52,381 nt of DNA, from assembly GCA_002362575.1 (NCBI GenBank), contig DEUM01000014.1, positions 1 to 52,381 on the forward strand. Reading direction: 5' to 3'. Both the position numbers and the translations under genes were made by a program. Below the pieces are notes generated by a model. It searched no databases, was not told the origin of the DNA, and saw nothing but the letters and a program-made list of their open reading frames with translations. Origin of the DNA: Lachnoclostridium sp. UBA3262. GTDB taxonomy: Bacteria; Bacillota; Clostridia; Lachnospirales; Lachnospiraceae. Below, one piece after another: positions 41,808-50,390 of this stretch; within the stretch, counting starts at the first letter, position 1; each line of letters begins with the position of its first letter.

Positions 41808-42560
41808 ATGAAAAAGAGAAAATGGATTATCTTTATCAGCAGCATATTGATTTTGGAGGGCATTGCCCTGCTCGGCCTGTCTGCAATCGGAGGGAAAAAG
41901 TCACAGGCGGAAAACAAACCTCACGCGTATAATACAAAAAGGAACAGGGAGCAGAAAGCATTAAAGATATACGAAAAAAATAAAGATGCGCTCATTTTAG
42001 TCAATGCCAGATACGGACTAGACGAATCCTACGATGCACGTTTAAGGACCATATGCAACGGCAGACTTCAGGCTTCTAAGCGGATTTATAAGTCCCTCTC
42101 AAAAATGCTGGAGGCTGCCGGGGAGCAGGGCTTTCACTACTGGATTGCCTCCGCATGGCGAAACCGGGAAAAACAGCAGCAGCTAATCGATGAAGATACG
42201 ACAAGGCTGGTAAAAAAAGGCGCTTCCCGTAAGGAAGCGCTCATAGAGACTTATAGAGAAACCATGCCGGCAGGCCACAGTGAACACGAAACCGGACTGG
42301 CACTCGACGTTCTTTGCTCCGGTAACACGAATATGGATGTCTCACAGGACAAAGAACCGGGAAACCACTGGCTCCAAAAAAACTGTCACCGTTACGGTTT
42401 TATTCTCCGATATCCAAAAGATAAAGAAGATATCACTGGCATTAACTATGAGCCTTGGCATTTCCGCTATGTGGGCAGGGAAGCCGCTACTTATATGAAA
42501 AAACACAATTTAACACTGGAGGAATTCTGGGACGAGCTTGGATTCACACCAGAAGACTAG
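41808..42560 (+). CDS. VanY-type D-alanyl-D-alanine carboxypeptidase
   Basis: The 250-residue product has an N-terminal membrane anchor or signal (IIFISSILILEGIALLGLSA) and a VanY/D,D-carboxypeptidase domain. The zinc and catalytic motifs are ASAWRNREKQQQLID, AGHSEHETGLALDV (SxHxxGxAxD) and EPWHFRYVG. It trims the terminal D-Ala of peptidoglycan stems outside the membrane. GGGAGG precedes ATG 41808. It follows the anchored protein by about 80 nt, in a cluster led by a two-component system. VanY in vancomycin resistance clusters is also under a two-component system, but no vanH, vanA or vanX is present, so resistance is not implied. Confidence 0.88.
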   Translation: MKKRKWIIFISSILILEGIALLGLSAIGGKKSQAENKPHAYNTKRNREQKALKIYEKNKDALILVNARYGLDESYDARLRTICNGRLQASKRIYKSLSKMLEAAGEQGFHYWIASAWRNREKQQQLIDEDTTRLVKKGASRKEALIETYRETMPAGHSEHETGLALDVLCSGNTNMDVSQDKEPGNHWLQKNCHRYGFILRYPKDKEDITGINYEPWHFRYVGREAATYMKKHNLTLEEFWDELGFTPED

Positions 42561-42586
42561 CAAGATAAAGCGTTCTATTTATCAGA

Positions 42587-44401
42587 CTAGTCAATATAAC
42601 ACTCTGCCTGTGCTTTCCACATCTGGGCATACTTACCTTCCATTTTCAATAACTCCTCGTGAGAACCCTGCTCGATAATCCTCCCTTTTTCCAGCATAAC
42701 AATGCGGTCAGCCTTACGCGTCGTAGACAGGCGGTGCGATATAAATACAACGGAACGCTCCTCTGCCGCAGCTAACATCGTATGGTTCAACTGGTACTCG
42801 GAAATCGGATCCAGCGCACTGGAAGGCTCATCTAATATAATCAAAGAAGCATTTTTATAAAACACTCTGGATATCGCCAGCTTTTGATTTTCCCCGCCCG
42901 ACAGATTGACGCCGTTTTCCTCAAACTCTGTTGTCATCGGCGTTTCCAGACCATCCTTTAATTTTTCTAAGCGTTTTTCAAAACCACTGTTTTTCAGTGC
43001 TTTTCGTATTGCCGGTTCATCCTTCTCAGCGGGCTCTCCCATCACTACATTCTCTGCCACCGTGGCGGCAAATATTTTGAAATCCTGAAAGACTGTCGCT
43101 ATCCGCTCCCGGTATTTTTTAATCTTGTAATCCTTTATATTCTTACCATCTAAGGTAACTCTCCCCTCGGTCGGATCATATAACCGCATCAGCAGTTTAA
43201 CAAGCGTCGTCTTTCCCGCACCGTTATACCCGACAAGGGCAATCTTCTCACCCGGCGAAATTGTCAGATTGATATCGCTCAGCGCCGGTTCTCCTCCTTC
43301 GCGGTAAGCAAAGGATACATTCTCAAGCCGAACCTCTTTTGGCACATCCGGCACTTCCTCAATCCCGCCATCCTGCATTTTATTTTCGTAGGCGAGGAAA
43401 TCTCTTATTTTCTGAATATACAGGCTGTTTTCAAGTGCCGTCGGCAGCACCTCCGCCAGTCTGTTAAATCCTCGCCGCAGCTGCCGTGACGCTTTAAATA
43501 AAACGACAACACTGCTGTAGCTGATTGTATGAAGCACGGCTGCCTGATACACCAGATAGGTAATAAAAAGCACATCCATAACCAGTGCATTTGCGACATA
43601 GCCCCGTAAGAACTGCAGGCCAAACCTCTTTTTACACAGCTTCTTATCTACCTCATAGATTTCATCATTAACCCTGTCAAAATCCTCCTCAAGCATCGGA
43701 AGTATACCTTTATTCAGTTTCAACTCCTTCGCATACTCATTCAAATACGATACGCGGTGAATGTATTCCCTCTTGCGCTCCAGTGGATTTACCTTTACCT
43801 TTCTCTCAAAATTTACTTTATTCAGTAAATTTGAGAAAAACATATTTAAAAAGACAGAGGCGACAACAAAAATAGCAGCTACGCCATCCACGGCCAGAAA
43901 AAAGATTCCCGCTGTAAGCATATTGACAATACCATCCACAAGCACACGTAGTAGCTGGTGTGTCCGTTTCATTACATTTTCTGCCTCCGAAATCGAGAGC
44001 ACAAATTCATCGTAGTATTCCGGATCATCATAACAGCTTAAATCCATATCCCTTGCCTTTTTATACAAGATTTCCCTCAGCTTCATCAGCACCCGCGCCT
44101 CGCCCTTAATTCCAATTAAATTATTGAAAAGGGCACTTAAATAAAAGCTGACCATCCAGCAGGCGATGATGATACCAATGTAAGTGGCAACATACGAGTA
44201 ATCTTTTTTTTCCTCTACCGCGGAAAGAAGGACATAAATCCCTATCGTGTGCTCTAAGAAATTGAGTCCCTGCTGTTTCAGAGATTCAAACAGCAAATCG
44301 CACATATAGAGTGGGGCAGTCTTAAAAGAAAGCTTTATAAGAAATAAATTATTTCGGATTCCTTTTCCGTACTGTCTCTTTTTCTTCTGCCTATTCTCCA
44401 T
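42587..44401 (-). CDS. ABC exporter half-transporter (subunit 2)
   Basis: The 604-residue protein has a six-segment exporter membrane domain (about 40-330) and a C-terminal ATPase. Walker A is GYNGAGKTT, the signature is LSGGENQKLAISR, Walker B is LIILDEPSSALDP, and the H-loop is ISHRLST. It overlaps the partner gene by 11 nt, so the two probably form a heterodimer. The substrate (peptide, lipid or drug) cannot be deduced. Confidence 0.88.
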   Translation of the reverse strand: MENRQKKKRQYGKGIRNNLFLIKLSFKTAPLYMCDLLFESLKQQGLNFLEHTIGIYVLLSAVEEKKDYSYVATYIGIIIACWMVSFYLSALFNNLIGIKGEARVLMKLREILYKKARDMDLSCYDDPEYYDEFVLSISEAENVMKRTHQLLRVLVDGIVNMLTAGIFFLAVDGVAAIFVVASVFLNMFFSNLLNKVNFERKVKVNPLERKREYIHRVSYLNEYAKELKLNKGILPMLEEDFDRVNDEIYEVDKKLCKKRFGLQFLRGYVANALVMDVLFITYLVYQAAVLHTISYSSVVVLFKASRQLRRGFNRLAEVLPTALENSLYIQKIRDFLAYENKMQDGGIEEVPDVPKEVRLENVSFAYREGGEPALSDINLTISPGEKIALVGYNGAGKTTLVKLLMRLYDPTEGRVTLDGKNIKDYKIKKYRERIATVFQDFKIFAATVAENVVMGEPAEKDEPAIRKALKNSGFEKRLEKLKDGLETPMTTEFEENGVNLSGGENQKLAISRVFYKNASLIILDEPSSALDPISEYQLNHTMLAAAEERSVVFISHRLSTTRKADRIVMLEKGRIIEQGSHEELLKMEGKYAQMWKAQAECYID

Positions 44402-46274
44402 CGCTTCCTCCTTCCACCATCGCCGGAATTAACAAATCGCCATGATATCCACCCGGCAGATAATTCTCTGCCTGCTTCCGGTACATATCCGCGTATACCC
44501 CGTTCTGTTTCATTAACTCCAGATGCGTTCCGGATTCAATCACTTCGCCCTGTTCCAGCATATAAACCATATCGGCATTTTTAACAGAGGAGAGCCGGTG
44601 GGAAATAAATATCATCATTTTCCCCTCTCCCTCCTTCCGGATACTCTCAAATAACTCATACTCTGCGATTGGATCCAGCGCACTGGATGGCTCGTCAAAT
44701 ACCTTAATCGGCGCACTCTTTATAAATGCACGCGCCGCCACCAGTTTCTGAAACTCACCGCCGGAAAACCAGACTCCTTCCTCATCAAACTCACGCGTAA
44801 GATTCTGGTCAAGCCCCTTCGGCAGAGAACGCACCTTCTCCCACAGCCCCGCTTTTTCCAGCGCCTCCTGTACCGCCTCATCTACCTCCGTTCCGCTCCG
44901 TCTCATCATTACATTATCCCTTACAGAAAAGGCAAATATCTTATAATCCTGAAATGCCGCTGCAAATAATTCACGGTACTTCCTTACGTTATATTCCTTA
45001 ATATTTCTGCCGTTCAGCAAAATCTCTCCCTCAGTCGGATCATACAGCCGGAACAACAGCTTTACAATCGTGCTCTTTCCAGCGCCGTTGTGGCCTACAA
45101 GCGCAATCTCCGTATTTTTATCAAACCGGAAATTAAGATGCTTCAATGCCATCTTCCCTTCCTCATAGGCAAAGCTCACATTCCGAAACTCAATACTCTC
45201 TATCTCTGTTCCCGGATCAAGCCCGTCTCCATCATCCGGAATCACTTCCTTATGTTCTAGAAAACTTCTCAGATTTTCGATGAAAATACTGTTGTTTACC
45301 AGATTGATAACCGATTCCATAATATCCATCAGCATAAAGGACGCCGTTGTCATCAGTGTAGTCAGAATCGCAACCTCGGCAAGTCCAATAGTTTTACGCA
45401 CAAGGGCAAGATACCCGCCATACAATATAACACCCTCAAAAATAATCGTGTAGGTCGTCATATTACACAGCCATGTCACAATACTGATTTTCTGAACTGT
45501 GCGCTCCGCTTCCTTCTCCACCATTTTTTCCGCTTCTGCATACTTTTTCTTCATTAAACCAAATATCCCCGTCAACCGGATTTCCTTAGAAAAATCCGCT
45601 AAATGAAGTACCCGGTTCACATACTCCATTTTCCTCGTATAAGGGGTAGTCCTCTTGTACCTTTTCATAACAATTCGGTTCAGTATCGGACTAAGCACGC
45701 AGTTTCCGATAACCGGCGCCGCCACAAACAATACCATGTAGGGATCAATGGAAAACATAGAACCGTAAACAATCACGCCGCCGATTACCGCAAAGACAAT
45801 TTGAATCAGATGATTGACTATCTCACACATTTTGTCTGCCGCCTGATCAATTGCCATGCGGTATTTATCATAAAATTCATTATTTTCAAAACATGCCAGT
45901 TCAATGTTCCTCGCCTTTTTATAAATACGGGCATACAGAGCTTTATAAATTTTTACATTTGTCAGCGGCACTACCTTTCCCCGGTAGTACGATGCCTGCA
46001 AATCCGCCGCCAGACACAACAAAGCCATAAAAAGGATAATTTGCATAATGCTCCCGAAGTCCTTTTTCTCCTCCAAAGCCGCAATAATATATTTCAGAAA
46101 AAACGCGCTTGTAAAAACCCATGTCGCATATCCAAATGCATTGTCAAAGATGTTTTGTATCACTCTGGAATGGCTGATGCTCCACACGGTCTTCAACGCA
46201 TACATATTGTTCTGAAATGACCTGCCCTTTTTCTTCTTGCCTTTATTTTCTTTCCTCTTATCTTTTCCCTGCAT
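44391..46274 (-). CDS. ABC exporter half-transporter (subunit 1)
   Basis: The 627-residue protein starts with a lysine-rich cytoplasmic tail, then a six-segment membrane domain and an ATPase. Walker A is GHNGAGKST, the signature is FSGGEFQKLVAAR (LSGGQ variant), Walker B is KVFDEPSSALDP, and the H-loop is ISHRLSS. ATG 46274 has AAGGAGG 5 nt before it. Its C-terminus overlaps the second subunit. The XRE gene lies 37 nt upstream, probably in the same transcript. Confidence 0.87.
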   Translation of the reverse strand: MQGKDKRKENKGKKKKGRSFQNNMYALKTVWSISHSRVIQNIFDNAFGYATWVFTSAFFLKYIIAALEEKKDFGSIMQIILFMALLCLAADLQASYYRGKVVPLTNVKIYKALYARIYKKARNIELACFENNEFYDKYRMAIDQAADKMCEIVNHLIQIVFAVIGGVIVYGSMFSIDPYMVLFVAAPVIGNCVLSPILNRIVMKRYKRTTPYTRKMEYVNRVLHLADFSKEIRLTGIFGLMKKKYAEAEKMVEKEAERTVQKISIVTWLCNMTTYTIIFEGVILYGGYLALVRKTIGLAEVAILTTLMTTASFMLMDIMESVINLVNNSIFIENLRSFLEHKEVIPDDGDGLDPGTEIESIEFRNVSFAYEEGKMALKHLNFRFDKNTEIALVGHNGAGKSTIVKLLFRLYDPTEGEILLNGRNIKEYNVRKYRELFAAAFQDYKIFAFSVRDNVMMRRSGTEVDEAVQEALEKAGLWEKVRSLPKGLDQNLTREFDEEGVWFSGGEFQKLVAARAFIKSAPIKVFDEPSSALDPIAEYELFESIRKEGEGKMMIFISHRLSSVKNADMVYMLEQGEVIESGTHLELMKQNGVYADMYRKQAENYLPGGYHGDLLIPAMVEGGSDGE

Positions 46275-46311
46275 AACGTCCTCCTTTTTTCCCTGATTTA
46301 ACAATCCATAT

Positions 46312-46548
46312 CTATGGTGAAATTTCCCTTACAAGGATTTCATCTATATGAACATGAAAAACGTTCGCCAGAATGACCAGATTATCCACCGTTGGAAGCA
46401 CCGCTCCACGCTGCCACTTATAAATCGCCTGCGGTGTGGTAAATCCAAATATGTTCTGCAAATCTTTTACTGTCAACCCATTTTCCTTCCGCAGCCTCAT
46501 AATGTTCTGCCCTGTCTTTACCATGTCAATCGTTGGATTCTTCTTCAT
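46312..46548 (-). CDS. Small XRE-type helix-turn-helix regulator
   Basis: The 78-residue protein is a single helix-turn-helix domain (RKENGLTVKDLQNIFGF, TTPQAIYKWQRGAVLPTVDNLVILANVF). GGAGA lies 6 nt before the ATG. It is the first gene of the ABC exporter operon and so is its likely controller. Confidence 0.85.
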   Translation of the reverse strand: MKKNPTIDMVKTGQNIMRLRKENGLTVKDLQNIFGFTTPQAIYKWQRGAVLPTVDNLVILANVFHVHIDEILVREISP

Positions 46549-46588
46549 CCTGATTCTCCTTTCCTCTCACTTATAGTAGTAGCAGTTT

Positions 46589-46594
46589 ATTATA
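46589..46594 (-). promoter_or_regulatory. Extended -10 promoter of the XRE-ABC operon
   Basis: The minus strand has TATAAT preceded by TGG, an extended -10 (TGnTATAAT), about 40 nt before the XRE ATG. No clear -35 is visible. An XRE operator could overlap this site. Confidence 0.5.
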
Positions 46595-46739
46595 CCATAC
46601 CAAAAAATTTCTTTCTTGATATTTTAACTATACTTTCCCTGTTTTACAGTACCAGCTGTATCATAGCATATCTTTTTTATTAAAAACAGAATTATGCATG
46701 AACGGTAAAAATTCGTACACCAACTGTTACTTCTTGTTT

Positions 46740-46890
46740 TCCACCAGCCGGAAAAACCACGAGCGTCACGCTTCGCGAGACTGCTCGGGTTCGCGGGCGC
46801 GCTCGGATAGTCTTGTGCTAGCACAGACATATCCTCACTTTGCCTTCGCGCAAATAAAAACCACCTATCTCCCTTAAAGATAAGTGGTTT
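46740..46890. repeat. GC-rich palindromic intergenic block
   Basis: The 46549-47178 gap (630 bp) has no convincing gene. From about 46740 to 46850 it is much richer in G+C than its surroundings and contains a 30-bp imperfect palindrome (46805-46834, centre TGCTAGCA). A separate hairpin at 46858-46890 pairs AAACCACCTATCT with AGATAAGTGGTTT (12 of 13). The rest, 46895-47178, is A/T-rich and shows no clear structure. The block looks like a dispersed repeat unit, but the window has only one copy. Confidence 0.5.
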
Positions 46891-47178
46891 ACAAAATTTG
46901 TTAAAAATAATATAACTTACCAATTTGCCGTTGCCAACCAGCTTTATTTTTGCACCTTATCTTATAGGATTCTCTTTTTTTTATGTTATGCTTGTTCTGT
47001 CTGTGAGAATAAATTTCTGTTAGGTAATCAAAAATAATGCGAGCCATAATAATTTCCTTTCTGACAAATTGTGTCGGTATTGTTTTTTTAATATATCATA
47101 AAAATATTCTTTTGTCATTATACTTGTAGTATAACTTTCGAAACTTTTTTCAATGTTTTAGTTTGCCTTCCCCCTTAT

Positions 47179-48483
47179 TTAATCACAATCATCATCTATA
47201 TACCCCTCGTCCTTACCTATATTATGGGCGCGTTTTCCATACACCTTTTTACCATTGATGTATTTAAAAGGTGTAATCTCCAAGTCAATCAGATTCCCAT
47301 CATACTTTGGCGCCGGCAGCTTCAGCATCGTTCTTGCCGTTTTTCCAGATACTGTCTTCTTTGCCACATACTTATCACTATCTCCATAATCGCTATTATC
47401 TATTTTAACACAGATATCATATCCATCCGCCTCATTCACAGGAATCCATGATACCTTTACCCGGTAATACGGTTTTTTCCCTTTTATTCTTTTTGCATAA
47501 TCCTCTGAAAAAATATTGGTATATGCTTCTTTTATTCCCCTTGAAAAGGAAAACTTTACCGTCCCCGCTGTCTCTGAATAGCATATATGTTCCGCAAAAT
47601 TTTTCGTGCTTCCCTCAATTCGGATTTTTTCCAGCGCACCGACAGAGAACGCTTCCTCTCCAACCGTGTCAACACTTTCCGGAATCCGTACCTTCTTTAT
47701 TTCTGTATCACAAAACGCTTGTTCCCCTATTACTCTGACCAAATTACCCAGCTCAAGCTCTTTTATAGGCTGATAATCAAAAGCGCTACACCCTATTTCA
47801 ATCACGGAGTCTGATAAGGTTACAGACTTAATTTTATTTTTCACATTTTCCTCATCATGGGCAGAACATGCCCCCGGCGCAATCGCCGTCACAGTATCCG
47901 GTATCGAAAGCTTTGTCTTCTTCCCCTCATAGCCAAACAAAATCCCATCTGCTATATACAGACCGTCCTGACTTTTCATATCAGGAAAATAATATCTGTA
48001 AAACTTACTTATATCCTCATCCCTGTAAAATTTTTTAACATCATCTCCCTGTATGACATGTATAACGTTCACACCACGAAGTGCATTAAGCAGACAAAAT
48101 ATATCCCTCGGGGAAAGAGAAGTTGTTCTAAGCGATATCCCATCAACGCCGGTTTCCCAAACCTCAAAGTCTCTTGTTTTCTCTGTCTGTGGTTTTATGT
48201 GCTTTATCTCAGGTGAAATTACAAGCCACTCTGCCGGACCATACTTTTTCCCAAACTCATTCATCTTTTCCAGTATGTCATCCATTGCTACCGTTTCTCC
48301 GCCTTTTATCGTCAGCTTGCTTAACTCGGAGCCTTCATCATAATCTATCTCCATCGGATCCGCAGGCGCCGCCGTTTCTGTATTATCTTCCGATGTTTTA
48401 TTACCCGCCGTATTTTCGCCGCAGCCTGTAAAAAGACACATTATCATCACAACAAATAAAAGTATTCCCGCTATTTTTTTCAT
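47179..48483 (-). CDS. BspA-type LRR lipoprotein
   Basis: The 434-residue lipoprotein has a signal with lipobox LFTGC (Cys21 as lipid anchor). An acidic linker follows, then a region of unclear fold (about 50-165) and LRR_5 repeats (TKLSIPDTVTAIAPGACSA, IKSVTLSDSVIEIGCSAFD, IKKVRIPESVDTVGEEAFS). A fibronectin III-like C-terminal part (about 340-425) with VSWIPVNEADGYDICVK resembles the end of the LRR protein at 7192-9054. The lipobox region TGCGENTAG is almost the same as TGCSENTAG in the lipoprotein at 50391. The ECF-like promoter at 48536-48562 links it with the other LRR gene. Confidence 0.82.
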   Translation of the reverse strand: MKKIAGILLFVVMIMCLFTGCGENTAGNKTSEDNTETAAPADPMEIDYDEGSELSKLTIKGGETVAMDDILEKMNEFGKKYGPAEWLVISPEIKHIKPQTEKTRDFEVWETGVDGISLRTTSLSPRDIFCLLNALRGVNVIHVIQGDDVKKFYRDEDISKFYRYYFPDMKSQDGLYIADGILFGYEGKKTKLSIPDTVTAIAPGACSAHDEENVKNKIKSVTLSDSVIEIGCSAFDYQPIKELELGNLVRVIGEQAFCDTEIKKVRIPESVDTVGEEAFSVGALEKIRIEGSTKNFAEHICYSETAGTVKFSFSRGIKEAYTNIFSEDYAKRIKGKKPYYRVKVSWIPVNEADGYDICVKIDNSDYGDSDKYVAKKTVSGKTARTMLKLPAPKYDGNLIDLEITPFKYINGKKVYGKRAHNIGKDEGYIDDDCD

Positions 48484-48535
48484 CGTTTACCTCCGTTTCC
48501 ATGCCATTAGCCTAGCACACACTTCTATAATATAA

Positions 48536-48562
48536 AACGATTCAAAGCGGATTTTTGTTGCA
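48536..48562 (-). promoter_or_regulatory. ECF-sigma-like promoter of LRR gene 2
   Basis: The minus strand has TGCAAC (48557-48562), 17 nt and CGTT (48536-48539), the same arrangement as at 9091-9117. The two sites also share TTGCAACAA at the -35 and TCGTTTTATAT around the -10. Confidence 0.45.
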
Positions 48563-48595
48563 ATTTATATAAAAAATTTACTTAATACAGTTAGA

Positions 48596-49504
48596 CTAGC
48601 TGACTCCCTTTACAAACCGTGCGTTTTCCAGAATTATTACCGATTTCCACCAGTTTGCCGCAATTTCATACTCTTTATAATCCGTCCACCACTGCCACGG
48701 CACAATAAAAGAACCATCCTCTAACTGTGCCTTTGCCAAAAATTCACAGTTTTTTTCCACTATTTCCTCGTTACCCTTATAAAAAATACTGTTCCTGTCT
48801 CCAATAAACCGAGACGGTAGTGCCACATAATCCTTTCCCCAGCGTTCGGTCTCTCTGCAGATATTCATGGAAACAAGCTGAATTAAACGCTTTTTCAAAT
48901 CCTCCCTGTCAATCCAATCCGTAGCATCCGCCTGCTCCAGATACCCATAGAGCTGAATATAACATTCAAGGATATGTGGCTCATGAACCGGAAAATTATT
49001 TACCAGCCAGTCATAAGCGTCCTTTACCAGCTCCTTTCCCTTATTCCAGAGCTTGCTCCCATTCGGTGCATAACGAACAATAAATCCGGCAAGTGCTGCC
49101 GTTGGGTTTGGAGAATACTCTGTCACCTCTGAGTAACCCCACCACTCTGCACGAGGGTAATCATTGTGACTTTCCACCGTAGCATTCCACTGTTTTGTTT
49201 CTTCGTGATATCCTTTACCGCTTTCCAAATAATGTAAGATACCTTGAATAATCGGATGGGAAGAATCTGTAAAGCCAATCTGATTTAAAAACTTCGTTGC
49301 CTGCCACGTCTGAATGGGAGAAGAATATGGATTAAAAGAATCCGGTTCCAGCGCATGACCAAATCCACCATCCCCGTTTTGATAAAAGGAAAGGCAAGTC
49401 AGTACATCCTCCAGGCTCCCCTTTTCCATAAAAAATTTCCACATCGCAAGCTCTACTGGTCTTGCATTCCGATAAATAAATTCTCTTGCTAATTCAAAAT
49501 TCAT
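48596..49504 (-). CDS. Alpha/alpha-toroid (terpenoid cyclase-like) protein of unknown function
   Basis: The 302-residue soluble protein has the helix-rich pattern of prenyltransferase/squalene cyclase toroid folds: LEDVLTCLSFYQNGDGGFGHALEPD, IIQGILHYLESGKG, PNPTAALAGFIVRY and FLAKAQLEDGSFIVPW. QNGDGGFGHALEPD resembles a QW-type repeat. The catalytic DxDD motif is not seen, so cyclisation is doubtful and a binding or structural role is possible. ATG 49504 has GGAGG 5 nt ahead; an in-frame start 13 codons earlier has none. Confidence 0.72.
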   Translation of the reverse strand: MNFELAREFIYRNARPVELAMWKFFMEKGSLEDVLTCLSFYQNGDGGFGHALEPDSFNPYSSPIQTWQATKFLNQIGFTDSSHPIIQGILHYLESGKGYHEETKQWNATVESHNDYPRAEWWGYSEVTEYSPNPTAALAGFIVRYAPNGSKLWNKGKELVKDAYDWLVNNFPVHEPHILECYIQLYGYLEQADATDWIDREDLKKRLIQLVSMNICRETERWGKDYVALPSRFIGDRNSIFYKGNEEIVEKNCEFLAKAQLEDGSFIVPWQWWTDYKEYEIAANWWKSVIILENARFVKGVS

Positions 49505-49626
49505 AACAACCTCCGTTCCGGGGCAGACTGACAGGTTCGCCATGGTATCGCCAGACTAAGTACCCGCAATTTTTGTATAAAACCATTTTCTAGTGACAAA
49601 ATAATTATACCACCACAAGAAAAAAT

Positions 49627-50387
49627 TTATTGTAAAATTGCGACATTCTGCCTCGCAGACTCCACTGCTTCCCGGAGCGTAACTCTATGATATTTTCTAA
49701 ACTCATGCAGCAAATGTGCCTGGTCCGTATAGCCAAATTTACAAACCGTATCCTGTACAGAAAAATTTCTTTGATAAAGCGCCTCTCTCCAGACGCATTG
49801 ATAACGGACAAGTGAAGCGAAGGACTTCGGCGTAATTCCAATATTTTCACTAAATATCCGCTCTATCTGCCGGGAGCTAACGTGTACTTCCTCTGCCAGC
49901 TTATTTATCTTAATATTCCCCTGCCGCTTCAACAGCTCTCCCATGCAATTCATCAGAATCCGATTCTCCCTCTCTGGATGAAAATGCTTTAAAAGCACCG
50001 TCTCCACCAGAGAAATACGCTCCTCCATTGTTGTAATATCAAAGAAAAATGGTTCTATCTCTCGTTTTACATAAGAAAAATATTCTCCTGCATCAAAGAA
50101 CTCATTTCGTACTTTTTTCATCGATTCCTCCGCAAAAAGCACCGCACTCCACGGATAAAAGCGAATAGCAAAGGTGGAAAATTCACATCAATAATTATAT
50201 CCATACATGTATCGGGAATCACTGCTCCTCCCATTCCTGTACTCTCCCGCATAATGTACGGTTTTTCGCTTCCCCAAAAGCATCGGATGTACGGTTTTAA
50301 CGCCTCGCATGGATTGTATTCCCGGTAAGTGGCATCCCTGAAAAATGGACTTGCCGTTAACGGTTTATATATTTGAAAAAATTCCAT
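49627..50387 (-). pseudogene. AraC-family regulator split by a frameshift
   Basis: Two overlapping minus-strand frames make one regulator. The first frame (from ATG 50387) gives the N-terminal DUF6597-like domain with YREYNPCEALKPYIRCFWG and IPDTCMDIIIDVNF; the second (to 49627) gives the rest and an AraC HTH (KINKLAEEVHVSSRQIERIF, VCKFGYTDQAHLLHEFRKYH). At the A4 run 50178-50181 (T4 on the coding strand) one extra base would restore NFSTFAIRFYPWSA, joining both frames into about 253 residues. It is a recent frameshift or a homopolymer read error. The ATG is 3 nt after the lipoprotein stop, so the two are coupled. Confidence 0.82.
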
Positions 50388-50390
50388 TAT

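Noticed and set aside
38753..42560. Vancomycin resistance cluster
   Set aside because: There is a two-component system and a VanY-type enzyme, but no ligase, dehydrogenase or VanX gene, so resistance is not supported.
46624..46923. 99-codon minus-strand frame in the GC-rich block
   Set aside because: No ribosome binding site, it runs through hairpins, and the composition change fits a repeat better than a gene.
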